A stretch of 64,000 nucleotides of DNA from Hormiphora californensis (GCA_020137815.1 CM035356.1:5676145-5740144); one strand, 5' to 3'. Positions 1 to 13,211 are shown, numbered from the stretch's first letter. Notes: a model not told the origin generated them from the sequence alone. A program made the numbers and translations.

Positions 1-88
1 CGTTCGAGCCTGCCCGTTGCCACTAAAAAGGCTCTAGATCTGGTTTAAGTTGGCCAATTTCAGATTTGAAAAAACTAGCTGAAAATTT

Positions 89-301
89 TTAAAGGTTGAC
101 AAGATACCTAAAACTTTTCGGTTTTCGTCTGATTTCGATTTGTCATTGATTTTAAGCATTTTTTCAGGATTTTTTGTCGTCTGGAAAGAAATTCGAAATA
201 TGGGGGTCTACCGATATTGTCAGCACTGGGTTTACTGGGCACACTCACTGCGACTCGCAGATCGAAATTCACGTTTCCGGTTCCCAAAGCCGGTGAAAGG
301 A
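89..301. mobile_element. Half of a foldback element (arm only)
   Basis: This stretch repeats, in inverted orientation and with scattered mismatches, one arm of the complete palindromic element at 60938-61394. Both begin with TTAAAGGTTGACAAGATACC and share an internal block containing the phrase GGGTCTACCGATATTG. Only one arm is recognisable here, so this is a truncated or solo arm. Open reading frames crossing it are not evidence for a gene. Confidence 0.75.
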
Positions 302-669
302 CCGCACCAGCTGCCTTGAGTTGATCATATGTCTGAAAAGAAAGTCGCACAGGCCACTGCAGAGCCCTTATTAACAAATATGTATTGAGTACAGGGACCC
401 CCATGAGGGCAGATTCCACCTTTTGCTTCACAAACTCAGCCCACTGCTTCTTCGGACATACTGGAGCTGCAGGATCATCTCACTCAAGTTTAATGTCCAC
501 ATAATGCTTCATCGGTAACACCGGTTCTGGTTGATCCTCAATTCCACTGTTCCCATCCTCTTTCTTATCCAGTATTTCCGATACTTTGTCCTTAACTCTC
601 CTTTCAATGGTTGCTAGAAGATCAGTCTTCAGGCTTTCGAAGCTTTCCTTCAACACCTCCAGGGGTTCC

Positions 670-809
670 CTGGGGCCTCCAGGGAACCTGCATCCATCGT
701 TGAGCTGGGGCCTCCAGGGAACCTGCATCCATCGTTGAGCTGGGGCCTCCAGGGAACCTGCATCCATCGTTGAGCTGGGGCCTCCAGGGAACCTTTATCC
801 ATCGTTGAG
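670..809. repeat. 35-bp minisatellite, 4 units
   Basis: Four nearly identical 35-bp units start at 670, 705, 740 and 775. Each holds GGGGCCTCCAGGGAACC followed by CATCCATCGTTGAG. On the minus strand they lie in a short open frame that runs to 480 and, after one in-frame TGA, continues to 108. I recognise no domain in that frame, and its end is made of foldback-element sequence. Confidence 0.9.
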
Positions 810-1685
810 CTAGTGCCGCTTTCAATCCGGGTTCTGGAGCTGTTGGGTATCAATGCATATGCTGACGCTAGAAGACCCCACATCTGCTCTCTGGTTGGGC
901 CACTTGGACTGTTAGGAGGAGGATTAATGTCCCCCTCAAGCAGACGATTCAGAACAGAGCTACCCTTACACTTAGAATTAATTATCGTACTCTCAAGAGC
1001 TCTATCAAACTCTTTACTATTCGTAATCCATGAAAATTATTCATCCTAAAACACCTGGCTCACACTCCTGGACAGAGATAAATCCGAACTCAAAACACTC
1101 ACAGTACGTTCTTAATAAGCCCACAGAGATTCATGTAACTAAATATTAATAATAAAGATATTGAAGATTGGAAACTAAACTCTGACACGGATCAATCGAT
1201 TATAAGTGGAACACTCAAATTAATTTGTTTAAGTAGTGTTGAAAAGTTTGAAATAAACAAACAAACAAAACAACAACCAACAAACAGTTCTCTTGGGATA
1301 TCCTCAACCAAGCTGGTACACCAATAAAATTGGGTTGTCGAGACATTAAAAAACAGTGGATCAATTAATGGCAAACAGAAGCAAATAGTCAAAAACAAAA
1401 TATCTATCTTTAAGTTGCTTTAAAGATATGATATTATATTAGCCAAAACTACATTATTAGATAGAAGGATACACACGTGTGCCCTCAACTCATTGTACTG
1501 AATAAAGAAAAAAGAAGAGGAACTATTTCAAGAAGATAGATTGTTATGTTCTAACCCTCCCTTTACATTTGTAAACACAGTCTAGCCAGGCAAAAAATAG
1601 ATACAACCCTCTTAATATCAGTATAGATCATAAGTCATAAAGGCCTACGTGGACGTAATTCTTGATGTTTGTAGCCAGGCAAATA

Positions 1686-1920
1686 TTAACAATCAAGAGA
1701 TCGAATGAGAAGAATAAGAACAAAGAAAGGGAGGAGGAAAAGGAAAGAGAGAAAAGAAGGAGAAAGAAGAGAAGAGAGGGGAAAAAAGAGAGAGGAAAGC
1801 AACAGAGAAGAGAGAAAAGAAAGAGAGAAGGAAGAAAGAGAGGAGAAGAGGGGAGAGAGCAGAGAAAAGAGAGAGGGGAGAAGAGAAGAGGAGAGAGAGA
1901 GAGAGGAGAGAGAGAGAAAA

Positions 1921-1951
<31 letters not shown>

Positions 1952-2042
1952 AGAGGGGAAGAGAGAGAGAGAGAGAGAGAGAGAGAAGACTGAAAAGAGA
2001 GAGAGAGAGGCAAGAGAGAGAGAGAGAGAGAGGAGAGAGAGG

Positions 2043-2082
<40 letters not shown>

Positions 2083-2240
2083 AAGAGAAGAGAAGAGAAG
2101 AGAAAAGACAAGAGCAGGAGCAAGCAATAAAGAGATAGAGAGAGAGAGAGAGAGGAGTGAGAGAGATACGAGGAGAGGAGAGAGCTAAAAGAAGAGAGTA
2201 GGGGCCCAAGAAAAGAGCGCGAAGAAAAGAGAGAAGATAA
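1686..2240. repeat. Long GA-rich polypurine tract
   Basis: About 550 bp of almost pure purine on the plus strand, with AG dinucleotides and short GGA or AAA interruptions. Long frames of Glu/Arg or Ser/Leu in either direction are products of the composition and not genes. Confidence 0.95.
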
Positions 2241-2322
2241 TCGAGAGAGGAAAATAGCTAGATTTGCCTTAAAGGAAGTTCTTCTAGATCCATCTCCTCT
2301 CGAAACCTTAACTCATAAAAAT

Positions 2323-2422
2323 NNNNNNNNNNNNNNNNNNNNNNNNNNNNNNNNNNNNNNNNNNNNNNNNNNNNNNNNNNNNNNNNNNNNNNNNNNNNNN
2401 NNNNNNNNNNNNNNNNNNNNNN
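2323..2422. other. Assembly gap (100 N)
   Basis: Exactly 100 N, the usual placeholder for a scaffold gap of unknown size. It cuts the left end of the transposon-like sequence that follows, so order and distance across this point are not certain. Confidence 0.98.
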
Positions 2423-2976
2423 AAATTTTTTTTAAAAATTTTTGAAAAAAATTTTTTATAGAATGTTTGCCCCAATGCTTTTTGATCGATGCTCCCCGTA
2501 AATTTTCAGAGAAAAAGTTATTTTGAAATTTTGATACTTCCTCACCCCGCTTAGGGTGCCCAGATTCGGCATGGTATCACGTATCGGTTCGTTTCGAACC
2601 ATCTAATTAGCGGCATAACACGTGATAAGATGCACCGATTCGAAACACGATTCGAACGTGGATGGTATACCTTAGCAAAATTTCATAACTTTTTTTTGCA
2701 AAATCGGGGGGTGGTTTACCTTAGAAAAAGTTTTTACAATTTTTTTAAAAATTTTAAAAATTTTCTATTTCTAATGACAGAAGCAATGATCATATTGTCA
2801 TCAATAAATGTATACTATACAGTTAGAGGTGTCTTGGTATAGAATTTTGGACAAAAGTAGGATTTATGGGTAGGGTTTATGGGTCAAATATGCTCTACCC
2901 CGATATACCGGGCACCCCGATTTACCGGGCAAAATGGCTTCCCCCGAGGATCCCGGTAAATCGGGGTCCGATTGTA
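2423..2976. mobile_element. Right part of a pogo/Tigger-like nonautonomous element
   Basis: Shares its interior with the complete element at 19161-20096: the blocks GGTATCACGTATCGGTTCG and CTAATTAGC, then AT-rich sequence. It ends with a terminal repeat reading AAATCGGGGTCCGATTGTA. The left end is lost in the N gap. Terminal repeats of the type CAGTCGGACCCCGATT with TA flanks are typical of the pogo/Tigger branch of Tc1/mariner. No transposase is visible. Confidence 0.65.
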
Positions 2977-4880
2977 CTATATTATGTTGAAACCATACTC
3001 TAATAGTAGAGTCTGAGACTTTATCTTTCTGAATTTAATAGAATAAAATTATAGACAGAAAGTTTATTTTGGTACCTATTTTTGCTGTTTTTGCTCTTTT
3101 TTACCCCAACTAAATCGATTTTAATAAGAACTTTAATAAGAACTTTAATAACTATTATGTATCGGGCAAAGAATGAATTGAATAATGAATTGAACAGCGA
3201 TCGAAGCAACCAACATATTATGTAACTGTTCGAACGAATGAAATCTTAAAAATGTGCCGACTTTAAATCAAATCCATTATAACAGTGCTGCTTGTAGTCG
3301 TATTACCGTAATGGAAATACAGTAATGAGACGCGCACGTTGCATAACACGCGGCAAAAAGTGCAGCACGTACTAGCGCCCTGATCGGCCACGGTTGCGTG
3401 TCGTCTTACTGTATCTCCGTTTTCCATTACCGTTTTCCCACTACAAGCGACCGTGTATGGCATGTATATCAAAACCATTGAGCAAGAAAAACTCCTTTTT
3501 ATATTTAACGACATTGACAAATATGATATCAATACTTGATCGAAAGAAGGGATTCCCTTCTCTTATAGTTCACACATATCATGATCAATCAGTGTTCACT
3601 ATGCAGCAGAGATATGTTAACGTCATAGCCAGGACTTTGTGAAAACTACGGCATCATAAGGACATAAGATTTATTACCGCGGTGCACTGTTATACCATAC
3701 CTATATATCAATCAGGTACAATTTGATCTGTATCAGTTTGGAAATGGTCATCGTACTTCCTCGAGGTTAACTTGGATGCACAACTTCATTTAAATAACTA
3801 ATTTGAATGGCGATACGGTACAAATTAATATGCTTCCCAACCACTACTATGATAAATCTTGCCCCAACTCACATTATAATGTTGACAGATCAATGAGCAT
3901 GTATATTATGGCGGCTCATGTGCGGGATGGATCTCGGTCATCAGTGGAATGGTGGTACCAACAACTATGTAATTACTATAGCACACTCATCCAAGTGATC
4001 AGTTAAACTGTATCATGGGTCAACAAGTCATGCTAATCGTAACACTGAAAAGTGCCCCGGTTCAAAAAAAGGGGGGGTCCAAGACAGGCCCCGATCGAAT
4101 TTTGGTCCTATCTATAGTATTAAACTGGCAGCATCCTGATCTAAAATAAGCAGAATTTTCAGCATTTTAGTCCGCCTATGTGCTGAAAATTCCTCTCAAT
4201 CATATCAGATACACATGCAGAGAGATTCTTATTATTGCAGTACTGCAGCAGTGTGAATGAGAGAGAGAGAGAGAGAGGGGGAGAGGGGAGGGAGATGGAG
4301 AATATGTGTTGGTTGGCGCCAGTTGTGCGTAGTGCACCGACAACAGTCTAGAGGGGGAAAGGGGGAGATTAGAGAGATTCATACATTACCATTGCAATTG
4401 ACTTGGCTCTCTCTCTCTTTTTCAGCGCGACCAGTTCAACCAATCTGCTGAAAATCGTGCTGAAAACTGACCATTTCAACCAATCTGCTGAAAATCGTGC
4501 TGAAAACTGTTGTCGGTGCATTACGCAAAACTGGAACATTCCCCAGCATATTCTGTCTCTCTGTCACACACAACCAGCACATAATATCCCCAGATATCTC
4601 TCTCTCTCACTCTTCAGTCTTTCACATTCACTGCACCACCTATATTTTCAGCAGAATTTTCAGCACATAATATGTAGATGAAATTTTTGAATTGTAAAAA
4701 TCAGCATTCTCGTTAAAAAAAAATCAGCATCCTGGGAGACATTTCTTTCCAATTGGTTGGCAAATTTTGAATTTTCGAACGGGGAAGACAGGTAGACTGG
4801 AATGATAACTAAAATATAGACACTAGACAATGAGTAGACAGGGAGAGGTGGTAGATAGGGCTAGAACGTAAAAGAGATTC
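2977..4880. other. No gene seen; AT-rich unique sequence
   Basis: I find no frame with a recognisable domain, no consistent exon chain and no RNA gene. Open frames up to about 90 codons at 3263-4006 have no recognisable motif. A 34-bp phrase (AACCAATCTGCTGAAAATCG core) is directly repeated at about 4437 and 4477. Confidence 0.5.
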
Positions 4881-4887
4881 AGAGAAG

Positions 4888-5160
<273 letters not shown>

Positions 5161-5727
5161 AGACAGATGATGGAAAAGGGTGAGTGAGATTAGCGCAAAG
5201 GACCGATTATATACAGCAAAGCAGTGCACACACACACACACACACACACACGAGGCAAAGACTATATTATAGACATACAAATAATTTTCTAGCTAGCACC
5301 CAAAATGTATGCCTATTGTCAAGTCAAGAATCCTTTTGGTGTGAGCCGTGAGGCGTGATCATACTTTTTGGACCCAAAATTGAAAAATAGCTATAGATAT
5401 TTCGCGAAAGTGTCCCGGTTATAATCCTTCAGCCGGTTTTAGGACGATCCAAGTACTTTTTATTTTGGACACAGCCACGCACCAATTATAGTGGTCTTGA
5501 CTATTAGGATGGTTTACAACTAAACGTAGTTCAAGCACATAATTCCTACATAATGAATTAAATTTAAACGCTGCATCAAAATTAAAGGCGACCTTTTTGT
5601 AAATCTGTGAGGAGGAAGGAATTACAGTTCTTTCTGAGTGTGAGGATTCGATGGAAATTTCTGATTTTCTCTTGGAACCGGAAGTGAAGGTGTGCAAAAG
5701 ACATCTCTAATTATCGAAGGGATTGCC

Positions 5728-5800
<73 letters not shown>

Positions 5801-5804
5801 TAGT

Positions 5805-5839
<35 letters not shown>

Positions 5840-6747
5840 TGAGAGCGAGAGAGCAATTAGAGGCAGGTATTATACGAGGTGATTCCTTGCAGAACGGAAA
5901 TTAGAAGTCCAAAAGATCACCCACTACCCAGTAGTGACCATAGAAAGCTTGTGAGAAAGAGAGAGAGAGGGTGAGAGTGAGAAAGAGAGAGAGAGTGAGA
6001 GAGAGAGAGAGATGGCGAGAAATAATCTATTAAATTGGATAGGGAGAGTAGGAGAATGCTAATCCAACATGCCAATGTGGTGTTAGTGATTGGAGAAAAA
6101 CCTACGAGCTGCAAGGGCGTGATCAATGTAACAGAAAGATCAAGAGAAGTAAAAAGAGAGATAAGAATAAAGTAGGTTGTGCATCATCAGTCAAGGAAAT
6201 GTCAATTTGAAGAATAATCCAACTAGGATTTACTGAGCTGCCTTTAGTAGTGGGCGCCCATTTTCACCAGAAATTATGGAACGAATCTATGCAATTGTCG
6301 TAAAACCGGTTGAAAGATAACCGAGACACTCTCGCCAAATGTCATAGCTATTTACAAGATATGGTACGACATTCAAGAAACATCTATGTCTCTATAGCCA
6401 AAAAACCGTCCAAGAAAGTATGATCACTCACCACAGTAACACTGCCTTTAACATACAAGTGAAACATATTATATTTTGTTTTTCCTAAAAAGTTACGTTC
6501 TCTTTTGTAGCTTAGTTTGTTGAGCTTAGTAAAGAGATAAATCAACTCTATTTGATTTATCTCTTTGCTAAGCTCAAGATAGCATTTCCTTATTTTGCTC
6601 CTTTTTTCTCTGCATCTCTCTATCTGCATCTCTGCTGTATCTCTCTATCTCCATCTCTCCTGCATCTCTCTATCTATCTTTTCATTCTCCAATACTGCTT
6701 GTAATAAGTATAGCGGTAACCACAATTTACACCAAGTAAGCCAAGAA

Positions 6748-8824
6748 CAATTAATATGACGTGATCAACTGCTATAGCCCAACTGTTCATTCTGAGAATT
6801 CTGATACAAAGATATTATTTGCCGTACTGCTATATGAGGTAACTCCAACCCCCCAGTTTCATCTCCTTGTTTAACATGGGAGTTACCAAGGGAATCCACT
6901 GAGTTCGATTAATCTAGGCACATACCCACAGTACTATTCGAATTGGCATATCTTTATATCAGGAATCTCGGATAGCAACAATCCTTGTGTTTTATTGCTA
7001 TCTGAACAGATTAGGCGTATAGACAGGGCTCTTATTATCAGCAGTACTCACGTATCAATGGTAATGTATTAATTGCACTGAACTGCTGTAGACATCACCC
7101 ACTCACTTCATACACACACAACACCCACACACATGACCAAGCCTGTACGACAGGTTATTGATCACCGGCTGTATTACAGCACGAGAGAGCCGTCACTAGT
7201 ATCGTGCAGTGATCCGAAGATCATGATAACAATTAATATGACGTGATCAACTGCTATAGCCCAACTGTTCATTCTGAGAATTCTGATACAAAGATATTAT
7301 TTGCCGTACTGCTATATGAGGTAACTCCAACCCCCCAGTTTCATCTCCTTGTTTAACATGGGAGTTACCAAGGGAATCCACTGAGTTCGATTAATCTAGG
7401 CACATACCCACAGTACTATTCGAATTGGCATATCTTTATATCAGGAATCTCGGATAGCAACAATCCTTGTGTTTTATTGCTATCTGAACAGATTAGGCGT
7501 ATAGACAGGGCTCTTATTATCAGCAGTACTCACGTATCAATGGTAATGTATTAATTGCACTGAACTGCTGTAGACATCACCCACTCACTTCATACACACA
7601 CAACACCCACACACATGACCAAGCCTGTACGACAGGTTATTGATCACCGGCTGTATTACAGCACGAGAGAGCCGTCACTAGTATCGTGCAGTGATCCGAA
7701 GATCATGATAACAATTAATATGACGTGATCTCTCGTGCTGTAATACAGCCGGTGATCAATAACCTGTCGTACAGGCTTGGTCATGTGTGTGGGTGTTGTG
7801 TGTGTATGAAGTGAGTGGGTGATGTCTACAGCAGTTCAGTGCAATTAATACATTACCATTGATACGTGAGTACTGCTGATAATAAGAGCCCTGTCTATAC
7901 GCCTAATCTGTTCAGATAGCAATAAAACACAAGGATTGTTGCTATCCGAGATTCCTGATATAAAGATATGCCAATTCGAATAGTACTGTGGGTATGTGCC
8001 TAGATTAATCGAACTCAGTGGATTCCCTTGGTAACTCCCATGTTAAACAAGGAGATGAAACTGGGGGGTTGGAGTTACCTCATATAGCAGTACGGCAAAT
8101 AATATCTTTGTATCAGAATTCTCAGAATGAACAGTTGGGCTATAGCAGTTGATCACGTCATATTAATTGTTATCATGATCTTCGGATCACTGCACGATAC
8201 TAGTGACGGCTCTCTCGTGCTGTAATACAGCCGGTGATCAATAACCTGTCGTACAGGCTTGGTCATGTGTGTGGGTGTTGTGTGTGTATGAAGTGAGTGG
8301 GTGATGTCTACAGCAGTTCAGTGCAATTAATACATTACCATTGATACGTGAGTACTGCTGATAATAAGAGCCCTGTCTATACGCCTAATCTGTTCAGATA
8401 GCAATAAAACACAAGGATTGTTGCTATCCGAGATTCCTGATATAAAGATATGCCAATTCGAATAGTACTGTGGGTATGTGCCTAGATTAATCGAACTCAG
8501 TGGATTCCCTTGGTAACTCCCATGTTAAACAAGGAGATGAAACTGGGGGGTTGGAGTTACCTCATATAGCAGTACGGCAAATAATATCTTTGTATCAGAA
8601 TTCTCAGAATGAACAGTTGGGCTATAGCAGTTGATCACGTCATATTAATTGTTATCATGATCTTCGGATCACTGCACGATACTAGTGACGGCTCTCTCGT
8701 GCTGTAATACAGCCGGTGATCAATAACCTGTCGTACAGGCTTGGTCATGTGTGTGGGTGTTGTGTGTGTATGAAGTGAGTGGGTGATGTCTACAGCAGTT
8801 CAGTGCAATTAATACATTACCATT
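6748..8824. repeat. 482-bp unit: two direct then inverted copies
   Basis: Complete units start at 6749 and 7231 in plus orientation, spaced exactly 482 bp. A third breaks off 18 bp after 7713. From 7731 the same unit runs inverted, with phase marks at 7731, 8213 and 8695, again 482 bp apart, ending partway at 8824. The copies look identical by eye. The block is flanked on both sides by the 12-mer TAAGCCAAGAAC. It carries no protein-coding frame. Confidence 0.9.
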
Positions 8825-9339
8825 AAGCCAAGAACGGGTCACTCGTTTCTCTCTCTATATCCTCTCCCCTTCTATCTATGTAAGATATCAACCCAGGAAA
8901 TGGTAGTACATGGTACTCTTCAAGCCGTGATTTATTTTTGAACACAGAGGTAGAGAACAAGCACTGTTCTTTTAAAGCCGATAAAGAAATACTGCTTTAT
9001 TTATTTGGGTCCACACTCCACAGTGAGTCCACAATGTGTCTATAATGTGTTCTTTGAACACTGTTAATATCGGGTCAAGGGTTGTTGGCTATGGCTGGGT
9101 CCCGGGTCGAATCTCGGTTCGGGATCTAAGGCAAGCTGTCTAGTTGACCAAGCTATAAATTGGTACAGCTTGGGCTGGATAGTCACGCTACCCTGCACAG
9201 TTCACGTAGGGCTGCCCCCCCTACTGTAAGTTTAGTAAGTACCTCGGTACGGAGTGGCATAGGGCTTAGAATCAGAGATAAGCACCGCAAGCTTATCCAG
9301 TGATTGGGACAGATCTACCCTTTGAGTTTTGACAAGCGG

Positions 9340-9425
9340 TTACCCCCGAGCAGCCCGGTAAATCGTGGTCACCGGTCTTACTAAAATATCATACCCCTGA
9401 GCAGTCCGGTAAATCGCGGTCCGAC
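9340..9425. mobile_element. Degenerate pogo-like element ends
   Basis: Two tandem stretches, each with a CCCCGAGCAG or CCCTGAGCAG phrase followed by CGGTAAATCG and GGTCNGACC, resemble the right terminal repeat of the pogo-like elements at 19161-20096 and 2423-2976. It is only a remnant; no second terminus is visible. Confidence 0.45.
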
Positions 9426-9552
9426 CATATTTGTATAGTCAGTTATCTGTATTTTGTCACTAGCAGCTCCTCGTGCTTGTAGCGAGACTTTTACACGCTC
9501 ACTTGTGCACTACTGGATCAACTGCGGTACAGTGGTACATCCGGGTTGGGGG

Positions 9553-9630
9553 TATAAATCTATGCGACTTTTACTTAGATAACAGATCAAAGCTCAACCG
9601 CTGTTCAGTGATGATCTAGCCGACTATAAA
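9553..9630 (+). promoter_or_regulatory. Candidate TATA boxes of the crystallin gene
   Basis: TATAAAT at 9553-9559 and TATAAA at 9625-9630 lie 195 and 123 bp upstream of the crystallin start codon. Either could set transcription with a short 5' leader. Spacing alone does not choose between them. Confidence 0.4.
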
Positions 9631-9747
9631 CTGGTACTTGAATAGTTCTGCAATGTGTTGTCCCTATTCAATTCAGTGTTCTGCTATGTTTTGCCCCATT
9701 CAATTCAGTGTTACCCAATTAGTTATAACTCAATACTATATCCCAGA

Positions 9748-10044
9748 ATGAAGGTATTCCTTGTTGCCCTGATCGCCCTCGTGGCCATGACCGCTGCCCG
9801 CCCCCATCTGGCCCTCTTCGAGCACGGACACTTCAGGGGAGGCCGCCACAACATCCATGCACCTCAGTCATGGGTTGGAGGATTCAACGATAAGGCTTCC
9901 AGCGCCCATGCTATTCGCGGTAACTGGGACTGCTTCGAGCACGGACACTTCAGAGGCCGACGCCTGAGAATGCCCCAGGGTTCCCGCAGGCCTGGCATGC
10001 CCGGTGGATGGAACGACGTTATCTCCTCTTGCCGTCCCTTCTAA
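9748..10044 (+). CDS. Secreted single-domain beta/gamma-crystallin
   Basis: A 98-residue protein in one exon. The start at 9748 is chosen because it opens directly into a signal peptide (MKVFLVALIALVAMTAA, cleavage near residue 17-18); an in-frame ATG at 9655 would only add an unlikely leader. The mature part is one beta/gamma-crystallin domain of two Greek-key motifs. Each begins with an FEHGHFRG phrase (about residues 26 and 69) and each ends in the calcium-clamp pattern N/D-N/D-x-x-S/T-S: NDKASS and NDVISS. Both clamps are intact, so calcium binding is expected from the family (as in other invertebrate and microbial single-domain members). There is one Cys per motif. Third-position G/C preference is strong, suggesting high expression. 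The role is unknown; secreted matrix or defence proteins occur in the family. Confidence in the family is high. Confidence 0.9.
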   Translation: MKVFLVALIALVAMTAARPHLALFEHGHFRGGRHNIHAPQSWVGGFNDKASSAHAIRGNWDCFEHGHFRGRRLRMPQGSRRPGMPGGWNDVISSCRPF

Positions 10045-10149
10045 ATTTCATATTGCATGTGAATTTTATTAACGAATTTGAGTTAACTAAGCTGTTTAAT
10101 TGTTTTCCGTTGGGGGGGGGGGGTGTTATTAAAATTAACTAAGCCTCAA

Positions 10150-10155
10150 AATAAA
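10150..10155 (+). other. Polyadenylation signal AATAAA (crystallin)
   Basis: A canonical hexamer 106 bp after the crystallin stop codon, in a sensible place for a short 3' UTR. A poly-G run lies between the two. Confidence 0.5.
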
Positions 10156-10186
10156 TATTTATGCAATACCTGCTCGTTTTCCTTAC

Positions 10187-10395
10187 CATACCAACTACCT
10201 AGGAACTCCCTGACAAATCCATACCAACTACCTAGCAACTCCCTAACAACTCCCTGACAACTCCATACCAACTACCTAGCAACTCCCTAACAACTCCCTG
10301 ACAACTCCATACCAACTACCTAGCAACTCCCTGAATACTCCATACCAACACCATAACAACTCCCTAGCAACTCCATACAAACTCCCTAGCAACTC
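10187..10395. repeat. Minisatellite of CCATACCAACTACC/AACTCCCT words
   Basis: Irregular tandem array built from the words CCATACCAACTACC, TAGCAACTCCC and TGACAACT in changing order, directly after the crystallin 3' end. The higher-order period is near 48 bp where it is most regular. Confidence 0.85.
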
Positions 10396-11633
10396 TCCGG
10401 CAAAGGTGGTTGGAGGGAGGTTAGAAAACACCCGTGGAATGAAAAAAAGAAGATTAAAAGCAGCTGCTAGCAGGGCAACTGGGCAAGTGATCTCCGCCAG
10501 AAATATATACGCAATACCGAACAACAAACACGACTCGAGATGCTCGTCTTACAGAAGCTTGTATGACATTTCAAGAGGGTGTCTATATCTATTATAATAC
10601 ATGCATGCCTCTATATCAAGAAGTAAACAACATGTACACACATTACTGGTGAATACCACGTGTCTCGGCGTCTCGCTATCTGTCCCCCCTCTCTCTCACT
10701 CATGCAATGTGTTCACATAAATATGTTCGGTAGACAATGAAAAATATATTAAATTACATAGTATATATATAATTCGGATTTAAAACACACTCAGTAGCCG
10801 CGGCAATGGTCGAGGGAAGGGTTTAATAAAAAGTTTCTTTAGAAAATATCCTGTGAAATGAAAAAGTATTAAAAGTTATGTTTATAACACGCCCTGCATG
10901 TAGTTGCCCTGGTTACTACATTAGTTGTCCTGGTTACTACATTATCATGAACAGCAATTTAAATCAAGAACATCACAAACAAAGATTGGAAAAGCATTGA
11001 CGACTATTTTAATTTCGAAACCGTCGTGTGATTTGTTTCCTGCAATAAAATCATTGTCTCAGTTGTCCATAAACTACTATCAACTATTTTAATTTGTTTT
11101 TCAATGATCCTTATTCATGACAACCTTGTTTTGACACAATGACACATTGTTTCAGAGCAGTATAAGAGACAAAGAGCTAAACAGTCCCCTGCAGCACAAG
11201 ATACATCGGTATAACACAACCGCGGTGGTGACATTACATTGTCAATTAAAAACACCGCAAATTTAATTTTAACTGCACGGGCAAAACGAGATACGGTTCT
11301 ATTTTTAATCAACAACAGAGCAAAACGGCAAAAAATAAAAGATTCTCAGACATTATAAGATGTATCCATCTAAAATCTAATACACTGCAACTGGAAACAC
11401 AGCTTACCGACATAGTTACCCATACCCGGGCGGTTTGCGGTTTGCTCAGCGTTTGGCTAAGTGTGCTGGAAGCACACAGTGAACGTGCTGCAGCTGTTAT
11501 AGCAGTTGGCACATGCGTCTAAATGTAGCACAATGGAGATTAGTGCTTGTACTACTGCTGCAGCAGTGGCAACTGCAGCAGACAGCTCGGGTAATGGGCG
11601 TGCATTCACCTCGCTATGAAGAACAGAGAGAGA

Positions 11634-11691
<58 letters not shown>

Positions 11692-12325
11692 AAGAGAGAA
11701 AGAAGGAGAGAGGAAAGAGGAGAGAGAGAGGAGAGGAGAGAAAAGAGAGAGAAAGAAGAGAGAGAGAGAGAAAAGAGGAAAGAGATGGGGGAGAGAGAAG
11801 AGAAAAAAGAGAGAGAAAAGGAAGAGAGGAAGAGAGAGAAAGAAGGGGGGGGGGGGGAGTGAGAGAGAGGGAGAGAGAAAGAAGGAGAGAGAAAGAGAAA
11901 AAAGAGAAAGAGAGAGAGAGAGAGAGAGAGGGGAAAGAGGAGAGAGAGAGGGGGGGAGGGGAGAGAGAATACAGGGGGAGAGATGGGTTAGACCAGGATA
12001 AGCACAGGCTGTTGTGGAGGATAATGTTCAATTGACACGGCTCTTACTACTATCCTGTATCTTTCTCCTTTTTCCTTTCTCTTTCCCTTCCCCCTCTCTC
12101 TCCCTTTTCACTAGTTTTTTTTGATTATCTCTTCTTTTTCTCAAACTTTCCCTCTCCCCCCCCCCCCCCCCCTTTTTCTCTTCTCTCCTTCTTTTTCTTT
12201 TCTCCCCTTTCCTATTTTTTCCCTTCCTCCTTCCCCCTTTCCCTCCCTTTGTCTGTAGTTTCTCTCTCTCTTTCCTCCCCCCCTCCCCCTCTCTTTTTCT
12301 TTCTCTCCTTCTCTCCCTCTCTCCC

Positions 12326-12356
<31 letters not shown>

Positions 12357-13211
12357 CTCTCTCCTCTCTCTCTTCTCCATCCTCCCCCCCCCCCCCTAAA
12401 CCTCTCCCCCTCTTCTCCTTTCCCCCCTCCTTGTCGTAATCTCTTCTTCCTCCTCTCTTCTTAAAAATAGACTTTCCCCTCCCCCTCTACCCTCCCTTCT
12501 CTCCATCCCGTAGTCTTAGGTCTTTAATCTCAATCTTCTCTTCTCGTCTCTTCTGTTTTCTCTTTCTTTTCGGGTCTCGCTTGGGACTTGGCCTTAAACA
12601 AGGACAGGACGGACAGGGAACAGAGACAGAGACAGAGACAGAGACAGAGACAGAGACAGAGACAGAAACAGAGAGACAGAAACAGAGACAGAGACAGAGA
12701 CAGAGACAGAGACAGAGACAGAGACAGAGACAGAGACAGAGACAGAGACAGAGACAGAGACAGAGACAGAGACAGAGACAGAGACAGAGACAGAGACAGA
12801 GACAGAGACAGAGACAGAGACAGAGACAGAGACAGAGACAGACATTACCTGTCGATTCATTTCAGAGACAGAGTTGATTTATTTCTTGGAGCCTCATCCT
12901 CATGACTCGATACACTTCTTCTTGGAGAGCAGCAGCTCCTGTCCCTACCTGTCATGGGATACCTCTGATTACCATCCTCAGCCATCATTCTATGTGGGAT
13001 TCTACACACGCCAGCAGAGGGAGAGATCCATGTGCCAGCTCTTCTTGTGGGTGCAGTTGCTACTTGCAGGTATGTATCCGTTGTATCCGTTGTATCTTGA
13101 TCTTCATACAGAGGCTGACTGTTGAACAATTGATATAGTCCTAGGACGTACTCTTCTTATTATATATACAATTTCACTGATTCTTACCGGGATTACTACT
13201 ACTATAAGATA
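10396..13211. other. Gene-free interval: AT-rich then low complexity
   Basis: 10396-11600 shows no recognisable gene. 11616-11975 is a GA-rich polypurine tract, 12060-12480 is a mainly pyrimidine stretch with C runs, and 12622-12841 is a hexanucleotide array listed separately. All frames here are compositional. Confidence 0.6.
12622..12841. repeat. (ACAGAG)n hexanucleotide array
   Basis: About 36 near-perfect copies of ACAGAG with one short interruption near 12664. It is the reverse complement of the CTGTCT array at 30310-31070. It translates as ET/RQ/RD repeats, which are not genes. Confidence 0.95.

Noticed and set aside
1628-2209. Open frames up to 193 codons in the GA tract
   Set aside because: Sequence is almost pure purine; both strands are open and encode only Glu/Arg/Lys or Ser/Leu. 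Same reasoning for frames at 4879-5280, 11513-12035, 16492-16875, 47215-47969 and 63022-63345.
9655-9747. Upstream in-frame ATG extending the crystallin by 31 residues
   Set aside because: The extension lies between candidate TATA and signal peptide and would bury the signal peptide; the start at 9748 is preferred.
12581-12905. Frames of ET/RQ/RD repeats
   Set aside because: Translation of the ACAGAG array.
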